Assembly: GCA_050313895.1 (NCBI GenBank)
Contig: JBNPMI010000009.1
Strand: one strand, 5' to 3'
Source of the DNA: JALFST01 sp022779285
Lineage (GTDB): Bacteria; Bacillota; Clostridia; Tissierellales; Peptoniphilaceae
DNA length: 64,000 nucleotides
In this document: positions 33,659-43,052 of the stretch, piece by piece
Numbering within the stretch: position 1 is the first letter of the stretch
Layout: every line of letters starts with the position of its first letter
The notes under the pieces: generated by a model
The model's input: the letters and a program-made list of their open reading frames with translations, nothing else
Database searches by the model: none
What the model was told of the DNA's origin: nothing
Translations under genes and position numbers: made by a program

Positions 33659-35595
33659 GAATGACTCCTTCCCGTATCCGCTTTATGGTAATGCACACTA
33701 CGCGTAATACTGCGCGTGTCCTGTGTATTTTGGTGATATCCTATTCTACCATGGGAAGCGGAATCATTGGGAAGCATTTTCTTGTTTTTCAGGACCAAAT
33801 CACAAAATTCTTTATTGGAATCGGTGTTGCGAATCAAGCGTACAAACTGCGCCATCATTTCCGGCTCGTTCTCGGTGCGCCCCTGACGTCTGACCTCAAA
33901 GAGAGCACCTCTTTCCTCCTCATCCAAAAGAAGATCATCGCGGCGCGTTCCGGAAGCAAAAATATCAATGGCAGGGAAAATACGAAGCTCCGACAGATTT
34001 CGGCTCAGGTGAACCTCCATATTGCCCGTACCCTTGAATTCCTCATAAATCATATCATCCATACGCGAGCCGGTGTCCCGCAGGCAAGTAGCCAGCACCG
34101 TCAAGCTTCCTGCCCCGCTGATATTGCGTGCGGCCCCAAAAAAGCGCTTTGGCGGATACAGGGCTACAGGGTCCATGCCTCCGGAAAGTGTGCGGCCTGA
34201 TGGAGTCGTGGTGATGTTATAGGCACGAGAAAGACGAGTTAATGAATCCAGCAAAATCACAACATCCTGTCCGCTTTCCACAAGTCTTTTTGCGCGGTCC
34301 AACAGCTCCTCCGCCGTACGGGTATGGTTCTGCGCCTGCTTGTCAAAGGTGGAGGATACCACCTCCGTACGAATCGGATCCTCCTCTTTTCGCGTACGGT
34401 TCACACTCTGCACAAAGTCGGTGACCTCCTCCGGACGCTCGTCAATGAGCAGCACGAAAAGATAAATTTCAGGATAACGCGCCTCAATGGCATGAGCAAT
34501 CGACTTCAGAAGCGTGGTTTTTCCTGCCTTGGGAGGACTGACAATCAGTCCGCGCTGTCCACGGCCAATGGGGGCCACAAGATCTACAATACGATTGGAA
34601 ATGTCATCTTTTCCGCGTTCGAGACGAATTCTTTCATTCGGATAGATCGGCGTTAAATCATCAAAATCATCTCTGCGCCGAAAATCCGTAGGCGCGATTC
34701 CGTTAATCAAATTCAAGTAAATGATCGGCGCATAGCGATCTCTTTCGCGTGTGTCTCCGACAATTCCTTCGACGATATCACCGCTTCGAAGGGAAAATCG
34801 CTTGATCTGCTGTGCCGGCATATAAAAGTCGGTACGGCTGCCATCCTCATTATCACAATGCAGAAATCCATATCCCTCTGTCATTACCTCCAGAACTCCG
34901 GAGCGCGAGGGCAAATTCCTGTGTTCACGAGAATGTGTTTCTTCATCGGAGGCAGTTTCCGGATTCGCCTGATGCTCCTGATTCGAAAACTCTTCAGCTC
35001 CTTCCGAAACGCTTCTTTCGGGAAAAGTCCCGGAATCTTCCTCATTGGCATCCGGTCGCACATCTTCCGGAATCTCGAGCGGATTTTCCAAAATCGCATT
35101 TTCCGGGCTTTTGTCCACCAGAAGTGGATTTTCTTCCGGTTCCCGCACCTCCTGCGATTTCTGAGCTTCTTTTTTCTTACTTCGTGATCCTTTGGCTCTG
35201 CTGCGCTTCGCCTTGGGCTTTTCCGCAGCATCCTTGGAATGGGTTGCCTCGGAACCCTGCTCTTCGTCGTGTGCTTTCGGCTCTCCTTCGCGCACCTCTG
35301 ACGGCAGCGTCTTCTTCGATTGTAAAGCCGCCTCCGGCTCCTTTTGCTTCTTGGGCGATCTGCCGCGGCGCGCTCTTTTTTTTGCAGCCGGCTTCTTTTC
35401 CTCCGAAGAGTTCGCCGGATCCTGCGTGTCCGCCGGAGCCTTGTTCTTTTGTTCCTTCGCGGAGTCTTCCGACTTCACGTTTTCATTGAGCCATGAGAGC
35501 AATTCGTTCTTCTTATACTTGTATACCTGAGCCAAGCCGTGCTCTTTTGCCAGAGATTTCAACTCATCCAGCTTCATACCTGAAAAATGATTCAA
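33655..35595 (-). CDS. rho: transcription termination factor Rho
   Basis: This 646-residue protein is the hexameric RNA helicase that ends transcription. A Rho N-terminal domain (GMKLDELKSLAKEHGL) is followed by about 190 residues of Ala-, Glu-, Lys- and Ser-rich linker. The cold-shock-like RNA-binding domain (EGYGFLHCDNEDG) and the ATPase with SPPKAGKTTLLK and DSLTRLSRAYN come next. The start is probably TTG at 35593-35595 with GGAGGA five bases upstream; a TTG four codons earlier overlaps that site. Length is well above the usual 420 residues because of the linker. Confidence 0.92.
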   Translation of the reverse strand: MNHFSGMKLDELKSLAKEHGLAQVYKYKKNELLSWLNENVKSEDSAKEQKNKAPADTQDPANSSEEKKPAAKKRARRGRSPKKQKEPEAALQSKKTLPSEVREGEPKAHDEEQGSEATHSKDAAEKPKAKRSRAKGSRSKKKEAQKSQEVREPEENPLLVDKSPENAILENPLEIPEDVRPDANEEDSGTFPERSVSEGAEEFSNQEHQANPETASDEETHSREHRNLPSRSGVLEVMTEGYGFLHCDNEDGSRTDFYMPAQQIKRFSLRSGDIVEGIVGDTRERDRYAPIIYLNLINGIAPTDFRRRDDFDDLTPIYPNERIRLERGKDDISNRIVDLVAPIGRGQRGLIVSPPKAGKTTLLKSIAHAIEARYPEIYLFVLLIDERPEEVTDFVQSVNRTRKEEDPIRTEVVSSTFDKQAQNHTRTAEELLDRAKRLVESGQDVVILLDSLTRLSRAYNITTTPSGRTLSGGMDPVALYPPKRFFGAARNISGAGSLTVLATCLRDTGSRMDDMIYEEFKGTGNMEVHLSRNLSELRIFPAIDIFASGTRRDDLLLDEEERGALFEVRRQGRTENEPEMMAQFVRLIRNTDSNKEFCDLVLKNKKMLPNDSASHGRIGYHQNTQDTRSITRSVHYHKADTGRSHS

Positions 35596-35684
35596 GAGTT
35601 CCTCCAAAAAAAGTGATATTCAATAGAAAAATATAATCGTAAATCGACTGAAATCATAATATCAGGTGTGAAAAAAAATGTAAA

Positions 35685-35710
35685 GAAAAAGGGGCTGATG
35701 CCCCTTTTTC
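35685..35710 (-). terminator. terminator of the eight-gene sugar operon
   Basis: GAAAAAGGGGC-TGAT-GCCCCTTTTTC forms an 11-base-pair stem with T-rich sequence following leftward. It separates the sugar operon from the rho region. Confidence 0.9.
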
Positions 35711-35806
35711 GGAATCAAAGCCCTCAGGATAGAAGGAGAAGATGAAGAATCCCGGCTGCGGATCCTTCGTTGCCGATCCTGAAGACTTTTTGATTTTTCT
35801 TTTACG

Positions 35807-36250
35807 CTACAGAACCCCCTTTTTCAAAATAAAACATCCATAAGGTCTTCTCTCACTCGTACTTACAGTAGCAAAGGCTTTTTCCGCTTCTCCATAAAAT
35901 TGACTTCTTTCGATATGACCTGCGCATTCCTTAGCATAGCCTGATTTTTCCACACAGCGGATGACCTCGCATGTCACCTCCTGCTCCTGCAAAAACTCCT
36001 TGTCCTTTCCGTCAGGAACCATGCAGAGTACAGGAAATTCTGAGAACTCCGCGTCCAACGGCAGAAGCGCAAGAATCGCTTCTATCATTTCCGCAGCGCC
36101 GATTCCCTTCTGTTGAACATATCTTCCACCGGGTGTTTTCGAGACAAAAGGATAGAAATCATCGGCAATCACAATGGTATCTCCATGTCCCATATCTGCT
36201 AAAATCTTCAGAAGCTCGGAACTGATCTGTGTCGGTATTCCTCGTAACAA
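35807..36250 (-). CDS. RbsD/FucU family sugar mutarotase
   Basis: This 147-residue protein resembles FucU and RbsD, which speed the anomer exchange of free sugars. The opening MLRGIPTQISSELLKILADMGHGDTIVIADDFYP has the catalytic-site pattern H-x-D-x-I-V-I. The TTG start is backed by AGGAGG. It is the last gene of the operon, so the operon should handle a free cyclic sugar after import. It may also bind the intermediate. Confidence 0.85.
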   Translation of the reverse strand: MLRGIPTQISSELLKILADMGHGDTIVIADDFYPFVSKTPGGRYVQQKGIGAAEMIEAILALLPLDAEFSEFPVLCMVPDGKDKEFLQEQEVTCEVIRCVEKSGYAKECAGHIERSQFYGEAEKAFATVSTSERRPYGCFILKKGVL

Positions 36251-36259
36251 AAGGACCTC

Positions 36260-36922
36260 CTATTCGTTTCCTATCGGATCCGCCCGCTCTATATAATCGG
36301 CCATTGCTTCCAAAAACAGCCAGGCCGCATATGCTCCCTGATCCGGCAATCCCATTGCAGCATCCCGATGCACCGCTGCTTTTCCATACTTTGGCAGCAT
36401 GTTTTTCGTCGCCTCGACTCCCCGGGCGGCACCCTCTGCAGCAGCCTGCGCAAGCTCTAAAAGCGTCGGCTCTTCAGGCTTCTGGGAAAGCTCTGAGGCT
36501 GCCCTCTCTGCGCTTGTCAGAGCATCTAAAATTGTCCTTTCACCAGGAGAGGCCTTGCCTCTCCGAATCACGCCTTCACAAAGGCCCTTCAAAAATAGAG
36601 AATAATTGGAAGCATCAAGGCTTTCCGCGGGCATAATCCTTTTGCCCGCTGTCATAAGCGCTGTCCCCATTAAAAAGCCCATTGTAGAAGGAGCTACCGA
36701 AGAAAATTTCATTCCGGCGCTGAAAATCTGCTTTCCGAAATCTCCCTTCGTCTCTTGAAAATGTTGAGGAAGTGCCGAAAATCCCTTGGTCATTGTAAGG
36801 CCTAAGTCTCCATCTCCCAGCTTAGCATCCATCATACCAAGCTCTTCCGCATGCTCTTCCATCACCTCGGCAATTCGGAGGAAAAGCGCTTGCAGGTCTT
36901 GCTTGCGAATCTCATGCAGCAT
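36260..36922 (-). CDS. dihydroxyacetone kinase subunit DhaL-like
   Basis: This 221-residue protein is the nucleotide-carrying subunit of DHA-type kinases. It has DAKLGDGDLG, the Asp triad that binds Mg2+ and ADP, then the helical barrel with SSVAPSTMGFLMGTALM. Several in-frame starts exist (GTG 36934, ATG 36925, ATG 36922); the last has the best spacing to GAGGG. It lies 15 bases behind the DhaK-like gene. No PTS DhaM gene is near, so the phosphoryl donor is not settled: it could be ATP or an outside DhaM. Confidence 0.87.
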   Translation of the reverse strand: MLHEIRKQDLQALFLRIAEVMEEHAEELGMMDAKLGDGDLGLTMTKGFSALPQHFQETKGDFGKQIFSAGMKFSSVAPSTMGFLMGTALMTAGKRIMPAESLDASNYSLFLKGLCEGVIRRGKASPGERTILDALTSAERAASELSQKPEEPTLLELAQAAAEGAARGVEATKNMLPKYGKAAVHRDAAMGLPDQGAYAAWLFLEAMADYIERADPIGNE

Positions 36923-36937
36923 CATTTCCCTCACAAT

Positions 36938-37921
36938 CTAAAATGTAAAAAAAGGCGTATGCACCGGATGATTAAGCCATTCCTTAATTTCCTCATTCAC
37001 GTGACAAATACTGATCGATGCGCCCGCCATTTCCATGGAAGTAGCATAATTCCCAATATAGGGTCGGAAAACTCCGATTCCACGCTCCTTCAATTGCTTC
37101 TGAACCTCAGCATACAGGATATACAGCTCGTCGAGAGGCGTCGCTCCCAGGCCGTTGATGAGTACGCTTACTTCTTCACCGGCAGGAATTGGCATATCCT
37201 TGAACAAGACTTCGAGCGATTCCTTTGCAATCTCTTTCGCTGTACGAATTGGCCCTTCCCAAATGCCGGGTTCTCCGTGAATGCCCATTCCCATGGCCAT
37301 TTCGCCTTCCTCAAGTTGAAAACCGGGCTTGCCCACCTCCGGTAAAATGCAGGGAGAAAGTGCAAATCCGACCGTGCGTACGCGCTCACCCATTTTTTTA
37401 GCAGCTGCTGCTACTTCCTGTAAGTCTTTCCCGGCATCCGCCACAGCACCTGCCGCCTTATAAAGATAAAAGATACCTGCGACACCGCGCCTTACCGACG
37501 GTTCTCCCGAGCTGACATCGTCCGCGCCGACTACGGATGCCGTCTCAATTCCCTCCATATCGCAGATTTCCGCAGCCATGTCAAAGGTCATGATATCGCC
37601 GGTATAATTTCCATAAAGAAAGAGCACCCCCTTTCCGCCATCTACATAGCGGACGATATGAACAATCTGCTCCGGCGTGGGAGATTGAAATACACTGCCC
37701 ACACCGCATCCATCGATCAGTCCATCGCCTACATAGCCGAGAAAAAGAGGCAAATGTCCTGTACCGCCTCCCGTAATAATGGCCACTTTTCCCGGCACAG
37801 GATTTTTCCTGCAATAGCTTCTCAAATCGTCCGCATAGGTCACAGACTCGGGATATGCCGCATAAATACCGCGCAGCATATCATCCGTATAGTTTTCCGG
37901 TAAATTGATGATTTTCCTCAT
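36938..37921 (-). CDS. dihydroxyacetone kinase subunit DhaK-like
   Basis: This 327-residue protein has the DhaK fold. The substrate-binding His is present in GIHGEPG, and GGGTGHLPLFLGYVGDG gives the first active-site loop, where the usual Glu of GGSGHEP is replaced by Leu. The kinase pair would phosphorylate a hydroxyketone held as a hemiaminal on the His. The ATG at 37921 follows AGGAGG. It sits between the MtnA-like gene and the DhaL-like gene. The active-site difference hints at a substrate other than dihydroxyacetone. Confidence 0.85.
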   Translation of the reverse strand: MRKIINLPENYTDDMLRGIYAAYPESVTYADDLRSYCRKNPVPGKVAIITGGGTGHLPLFLGYVGDGLIDGCGVGSVFQSPTPEQIVHIVRYVDGGKGVLFLYGNYTGDIMTFDMAAEICDMEGIETASVVGADDVSSGEPSVRRGVAGIFYLYKAAGAVADAGKDLQEVAAAAKKMGERVRTVGFALSPCILPEVGKPGFQLEEGEMAMGMGIHGEPGIWEGPIRTAKEIAKESLEVLFKDMPIPAGEEVSVLINGLGATPLDELYILYAEVQKQLKERGIGVFRPYIGNYATSMEMAGASISICHVNEEIKEWLNHPVHTPFFTF

Positions 37922-38016
37922 GATGATCCGCCTCCTGTTTGAATACCGAAGCCTGCTCAGCCGGTAATGCTTCTGACTGTTCATCGGATGGACAGTGTTT
38001 TTCCCATACCTCTTCG

Positions 38017-39120
38017 TTAAAATATTCCGAGACGCTGAAATTCCTTCTCAAAATCTCCCGTACAAAGTCCCTTCTCTGTAATAATGCCCGTAATGAGATC
38101 ATGCGTTGTCACATCAAAGGCCGGATTGAATCCCTCAACCGCTTCGGGAACCATGGGCTCCGCATACCACATTGTTTTAATCTCTTCCGGATCTCGATGT
38201 TCAATCGGAATATCATGAATATCCTTAGAGCCGGGATCAATGGTAGATGTAGGAGCGCAAATATAGAACGGAATTCCATAATGCCTGGCAATGATGGCAA
38301 GACCTGAGGTTCCGATTTTATTGGCAGCATCGCCATTTCGCGCTACACGGTCACAACCGACAAAAATGACATCAATCTTTCCGCTTTGTTGCAAAATGGA
38401 TGCCATATTATCACACTGCACCGTGGTGCGGATACCGGCGCTTTCCACTTCAAAAGCGGTCAACCGTCCGCCCTGCAGAAGAGGCCGCGTCTCATCGCAA
38501 TATACATGCATATCGCTGCCCTTCCACCCCTTTTCCAGTGCAATATACATGGGCGCCGTTGCAGTTCCATACATTGCCGTGGCAAGTGTCCCGGCATTGC
38601 AGTGCGTCTCGATTCCCAGCTCCACGCCGGGCTTTTTGAGCTTTTCCATGATCTGAAAACCGATTTCACCGATGCTGCGACTGATCGCCACGTCCTCTTC
38701 CCGAATCGCTTCCGCTTCCGCATACAATGCTTCCACCAGATCTTGAATCGAACGCGATCCATTCGCTTCCACAATTTTTTCCATACGGTTCAGCGCCCAA
38801 AAAAGATTGACCGCCGTAGGACGAGAGGAAGCCAGATATTCTTTATCCTCGTGAAAATGCTTGCGGAAAGCCTCCATATCACTTTCTGCATATTGATTCG
38901 CCAATACAGCCATTCCATAGGCTGCACATACTCCTATTGCAGGAGCTCCGCGCACGCGCAATTTCTTTATCGCTTCCCAGATTTCTTCTCGTGTCCGTAA
39001 AGCGATGCGCTTTTCCGTATTCGGTAAAAGCGTTTGATCGATAATATCCACATATTCCTTATTTTCAGGGAGCTTGACCGATACCACCCGATCAAAAAAA
39101 TCTTGTAATTTTGTATCCAT
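38017..39120 (-). CDS. MtnA-like aldose-1-phosphate isomerase
   Basis: This 367-residue protein belongs to the eIF2B-alpha-like family of MtnA, which converts 5-methylthioribose-1-phosphate to the ribulose-1-phosphate form. Signature stretches RGAPAIG, HCNAGTLAT, CDETRP and VGCDRVARNGD are present, including the catalytic Cys and Asp region. Related enzymes also act on 5-deoxyribose-1-phosphate and ribose-1,5-bisphosphate. It is next to the kinase gene and the DhaK-like gene. I use MtnA-like because substrate cannot be told. Confidence 0.9.
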   Translation of the reverse strand: MDTKLQDFFDRVVSVKLPENKEYVDIIDQTLLPNTEKRIALRTREEIWEAIKKLRVRGAPAIGVCAAYGMAVLANQYAESDMEAFRKHFHEDKEYLASSRPTAVNLFWALNRMEKIVEANGSRSIQDLVEALYAEAEAIREEDVAISRSIGEIGFQIMEKLKKPGVELGIETHCNAGTLATAMYGTATAPMYIALEKGWKGSDMHVYCDETRPLLQGGRLTAFEVESAGIRTTVQCDNMASILQQSGKIDVIFVGCDRVARNGDAANKIGTSGLAIIARHYGIPFYICAPTSTIDPGSKDIHDIPIEHRDPEEIKTMWYAEPMVPEAVEGFNPAFDVTTHDLITGIITEKGLCTGDFEKEFQRLGIF

Positions 39121-39155
39121 TTCTTCCTCTTTTCTATTCTTCCGGCTGATGAAAG

Positions 39156-40418
39156 CTACACAAGCGTCGCTCTCGCTTTTTCCACGCCACGGTGCACGGC
39201 TTCTACATATGCTGCTCCGTCACGGAATTTTTCAGCATTCAGGATCAAATCCTTTCCAACCAGAATACAGATTCTTTCTGCCAACATTCGTGCGTTTTTC
39301 TCCTGAATGCCGGTCAAATCTGCAACATTCGCCATGCCGACGGTTCTTCTGTGCAGCTCCGTGCCGGCATAGCCTGCGGTATCATTCAAAATACAGTCGA
39401 GATACCACTCCCGAAATCCCTTCACCTTTGCCATCGGTTCGGTCACCTTTTCTTGATACAGGGTATTGAATTTTTCCACAAAAAGATCATAGGATTTCTG
39501 AATCGTCTCCAAAACCCATTCGCAAAATTCATTTTTCTCATAAGCCATCCCGTTGCAATAAGCAAAAATGAGATTGGCCATCAAATTGCCCACATCATAG
39601 CCCATCGGAGCATAGGTGCCAAATTCACAATCAAATACTTTGATATCTTCCTCAGAAATAAAGATGGAACCGGTGTGTAGGTCTCCATGCAGAAGCGCCT
39701 GAGCATTGGTCATGAAATTGAACTTGAGCTTGGACACACAAAGATGTAAGGCGGAATCTCCGTAGAGTTCCTCTTCTACAAAGGCTTGATTTGGAGGATA
39801 CACATTGTTGCGTTCTGCACCGAGATAAGGCTCCATCAGCACCAGCTTTTCCGTAATATCGTCGAGATCCGGCGTGATAAAGCGCTGATTCCATTTCTTT
39901 TTCTCACGATGATCCATCACAATGTCACTGGAAAGCAGAAGCGTTCTGGCCATAAAATCTGCAATTTGTTCCGCAAACTTAGGAAATATACGGTGCTCCA
40001 GCATGGCATTTCGCATCACCGTGTATGAAGAGCAATCTTCCATTCCGTTCGCACTCATGACGGTATCGTAGAAATAGACGTGCGGTACGGCCCCCGGTGC
40101 AAAGGATTCTTCCAGCTGTAGAATCTCCGATTCCTGACGATTGCGATCCAGCGTTGCGGTCATATCCTCCGATATGCGCAAGGTATCACCTGCCTGTTTG
40201 ATATAGATGCTGTGTCCCTTTCCGTCAAAGACGCGACATACATGATTGAGATTGCCATGCTCCTTAGGAATTTCTGCTTGCATGGTCGCTTCATCCCAGT
40301 CAATTTGATTTTCTCCCGTCCCTTTTGTTTTATAAAGCGTATATTCGATAACGGTTTCCGCTGTCTTTTCCGGGTCGGATTCATCAATCATAAGAAAATA
40401 ATGTGAAAAGTCTTTCAT
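39156..40418 (-). CDS. MtnK-like sugar 1-kinase
   Basis: This 420-residue protein has the protein-kinase-like APH fold of 5-methylthioribose kinase. HGDLHTGSIF is the catalytic loop and FDCEFGTYAPMGYDVGNL gives the metal-binding Asp. The N-terminal lobe with IYIKQAG holds the ATP-binding Lys. It would phosphorylate carbon 1 of a ribose-like sugar, feeding the next gene's isomerase. Starts at ATG 40418 with AGGATGGA upstream. Close relatives use methylthioribose or 5-deoxyribose; which applies is unknown. Confidence 0.9.
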   Translation of the reverse strand: MKDFSHYFLMIDESDPEKTAETVIEYTLYKTKGTGENQIDWDEATMQAEIPKEHGNLNHVCRVFDGKGHSIYIKQAGDTLRISEDMTATLDRNRQESEILQLEESFAPGAVPHVYFYDTVMSANGMEDCSSYTVMRNAMLEHRIFPKFAEQIADFMARTLLLSSDIVMDHREKKKWNQRFITPDLDDITEKLVLMEPYLGAERNNVYPPNQAFVEEELYGDSALHLCVSKLKFNFMTNAQALLHGDLHTGSIFISEEDIKVFDCEFGTYAPMGYDVGNLMANLIFAYCNGMAYEKNEFCEWVLETIQKSYDLFVEKFNTLYQEKVTEPMAKVKGFREWYLDCILNDTAGYAGTELHRRTVGMANVADLTGIQEKNARMLAERICILVGKDLILNAEKFRDGAAYVEAVHRGVEKARATLV

Positions 40419-40427
40419 TCCATCCTC

Positions 40428-41435
40428 CTAATTATTCTCCTTCTTCATAGCATAGGCTGCTATCAGTGCCAGTGCGAGAACGCCTCCCTTTACTGCCGGA
40501 AGCACATAGAAGGGTACCGCCATAATGGTCAATCCGTTTTCAAGTGTGGAAATCAGAGCCGCACCGATCATAGTTCCCAAAGCATTTGGTTTTTCCGCAC
40601 CACCCAATGTACGTCCGACAAACACCGCCGCCAAAGAGGGCATAAAGTAGTTATCTGCTCCCATAACCTGTGCGGAGCTTCCTCGCGATGCGACAAGAAT
40701 TCCTCCGATTGCAATAAATACCGCTGTAATCATTCCCGCCATATAGCGATATTTTTTTACATTGATACCGGAAAGCTGTGCCGCCTGCTTATTTCCGCCA
40801 ATCGCATATAGAAAGCGCCCATGCTTGGTGTAATTTAAAAAGATATGTGCGACAATTACGCAGACAAGCATAATGATAATAATCAACGGCGCACGCCCGA
40901 TCGCAGAAAATGACTCCGACAAGGTGGTTCTTGCGGGCTCCGCTCCCCATGAGGTTTTCATGCCGGTAGAAACCGCTCCGCCGCCGATATACCACTGTCC
41001 CAATCCCTGATGAACAAACATCAATGCCACGGTTGCGAGCATATCCGGGATTTTACATACCAAAATAAGAAACATTGTGAGCTGATACAAAATCATCGTG
41101 ACTACAATGCAGACCAATATGGACATTCCCAAACTCAGCCCAAACCAAAGATATGCGGAAACAAAAGCGTAAGAGGAGCAGCTTGCCAGCGTCGCCGCAG
41201 AAATATCAAATCCGTCCGGTGCCATCGTGATGGTCAGCGCAATGCCGAATACAGTATTTATGGACATTGCTCGCAAAATATTGATCATATTTTCCGTACT
41301 GAGAAACGCTGTCGTTTTGGAAACGCTAAAAATCACAAAACTCAAAATCAGTGCGAATACCGCCGCCCAGTCAATCAGGAATCGAATCCAGCTCTTCTTC
41401 CCGGACTCCGGCGAAGCAATGGTTTTTAATTCCAT
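40428..41435 (-). CDS. sugar ABC transporter permease (RbsC family)
   Basis: This 335-residue membrane protein has eight to ten hydrophobic segments and belongs to the ribose/galactose permease family that pairs with a double-ATPase subunit. The stretch MSINTVFGIALTITMAPDGFDISAA is typical of the start of its core. The ATG at 41435 has AGAAGGAGA before it, while longer upstream frames overlap the ATPase gene. It lies one base behind the ATPase and nine ahead of the kinase. A single permease gene suggests a homodimer. Confidence 0.92.
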   Translation of the reverse strand: MELKTIASPESGKKSWIRFLIDWAAVFALILSFVIFSVSKTTAFLSTENMINILRAMSINTVFGIALTITMAPDGFDISAATLASCSSYAFVSAYLWFGLSLGMSILVCIVVTMILYQLTMFLILVCKIPDMLATVALMFVHQGLGQWYIGGGAVSTGMKTSWGAEPARTTLSESFSAIGRAPLIIIIMLVCVIVAHIFLNYTKHGRFLYAIGGNKQAAQLSGINVKKYRYMAGMITAVFIAIGGILVASRGSSAQVMGADNYFMPSLAAVFVGRTLGGAEKPNALGTMIGAALISTLENGLTIMAVPFYVLPAVKGGVLALALIAAYAMKKENN

Positions 41436-41436
41436 A

Positions 41437-42960
41437 TCAGTTCTCCTTCTCTTTCTTTCCACCGACGGCATAATACATAATCTTTTCATCCGTCGCATCT
41501 TTCGTATCCATCTCTGCCATAATCTGTCCGTTATACATGACATAAATGCGATCCGTCAGGGACAATAGCTCCGTGTTTTCACTTGTGGCGTAGATGACCC
41601 CCTTGCCGCCGGCTGCAATATCACAAATTAGTCGGAATATGTCCTGCTTCGCTCCCACATCGACCCCCTTGGTCGGTTCATCAAAAATATAAATATCGGA
41701 ATCTGCGGAAAGCCACTTGCCTACAGCCACCTTTTGCTGATTGCCGCCCGACAGATTGGCAACCTTTTGAGCGATAGAGGGTGTCTTGATCTCCAGGGTA
41801 TTGACCAAGCCGGTTGCATGCTCGCTTACTTTTTTCTTATTGATAAAAGACATGGTGCAGAACTTCTGCAACGTTGCCGCTGATAAATTAAATGAAACCG
41901 TCTCCTGTACTAAAATTCCTTCTTTTCTGCGCTCCTCGGGAACCAATGCAAGCCCTGCCTTTACAGCGGCAGAGGATGAGCGAATATTGAGTTTTTTCCC
42001 ATTAAGGCTGACCTTGCCGCCTGTCATCTTGTATACGCCGAAAAGAGTTTTGCAAAGCTCTGATTTTCCCGCACCCACCAAACCGCCAATGCCGACAATT
42101 TCCCCTCGGCGAACCTCAAAATTGATATCGGTGAGCTTTCCACGCTCTGTGGAGAGCTTTTCCACCTTGAGTAAAACTTCCCCAATCTCGCCGGATCGCT
42201 CCTGTTTTCCCTGGTTAAGCGATCGCCCAAGCATCTTTTCAATAATTTCATTGGTTGTCGTGTTTTGAGTAACGGGCGCCGTACCGACAACTCTTCCGTT
42301 TTTCATCACCGTATAGGACTCACAAATTTCCAAAACCTCATTAAGCCGGTGACTGATAAATACAATTCCGAGATTGGATTCCGCTTTTAAACGACGAACT
42401 ACTTGAAAGAGTTCCTCCGTCTCTACCTGACTGAGCGGAGCCGTCGGTTCATCCAAGATCAAAAAATCGCACTGAGAGCGAATGGCTCTTGCAATCAGTA
42501 CCATCTGTTTCTGTGCCAATGTTAAATTCTGTACCTGCTCCTTCTCATCAATGCGGGTCATATTGAGACGGTCTAAGGCTTTGCGCGCTTCTTTGCGCAC
42601 TTTCTTCCACTCCATGACAAATCCCGAATGCATCACCAAATCGCTGAGCATAATGTTTTCTGCAACAGAAAGTGTGGGAACCAGCGCCGTATCAACCTCC
42701 TGATATACAATTTGGATGCCCAGTTTTTGTGCATCCGCCGGATTGCGCAGCTCCACCTTCTGCCCGTTTCTATAAATTGTGCCCTGATACGTAGGATTCG
42801 CACCGGATAACACCTTCATAAGCGTTGATTTTCCTGCACCATTTGCCCCCACAACGGCACAGATTTCTCCCGAGTGAAGCGTAAAATTGACATCATCTAA
42901 TGCCTTGACACCCGGAAATTCGATCGATATATTTCTTGCTTCTAATGTGACTGTTTGCAC
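41437..42960 (-). CDS. sugar ABC transporter ATPase (RbsA family, double ATPase)
   Basis: This 507-residue protein carries two fused nucleotide-binding domains, as in RbsA and MglA. The first has Walker A GANGAGKST, signature LTLAQKQ and Walker B FLILDEPTAPL. The second has a degenerate Walker A (GLVGAGKSEL), LSGGNQQK and IYIFDEPTKGVD. Start GTG at 42958-42960 is backed by GAGGTG. It lies between the binding protein gene, with a hairpin in the gap, and the permease. Confidence 0.93.
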   Translation of the reverse strand: MQTVTLEARNISIEFPGVKALDDVNFTLHSGEICAVVGANGAGKSTLMKVLSGANPTYQGTIYRNGQKVELRNPADAQKLGIQIVYQEVDTALVPTLSVAENIMLSDLVMHSGFVMEWKKVRKEARKALDRLNMTRIDEKEQVQNLTLAQKQMVLIARAIRSQCDFLILDEPTAPLSQVETEELFQVVRRLKAESNLGIVFISHRLNEVLEICESYTVMKNGRVVGTAPVTQNTTTNEIIEKMLGRSLNQGKQERSGEIGEVLLKVEKLSTERGKLTDINFEVRRGEIVGIGGLVGAGKSELCKTLFGVYKMTGGKVSLNGKKLNIRSSSAAVKAGLALVPEERRKEGILVQETVSFNLSAATLQKFCTMSFINKKKVSEHATGLVNTLEIKTPSIAQKVANLSGGNQQKVAVGKWLSADSDIYIFDEPTKGVDVGAKQDIFRLICDIAAGGKGVIYATSENTELLSLTDRIYVMYNGQIMAEMDTKDATDEKIMYYAVGGKKEKEN

Positions 42961-42984
42961 ACGATCACCTCATCTCTAATAAAA

Positions 42985-43014
42985 GAGGAAGCCTCCTCTC
43001 AAAGACGCTTCCTC
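42985..43014 (-). terminator. hairpin between the binding protein and ATPase genes
   Basis: GAGGAAGC and GCTTCCTC pair around a 14-base loop, followed leftward by TTTTATTAG. Such hairpins often give more binding protein than membrane parts by partial termination or by mRNA protection. Confidence 0.55.
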
Positions 43015-43052
43015 CTTTTTTCTCTTCCATCGAGTCACAGCCCTTAGGCTTT

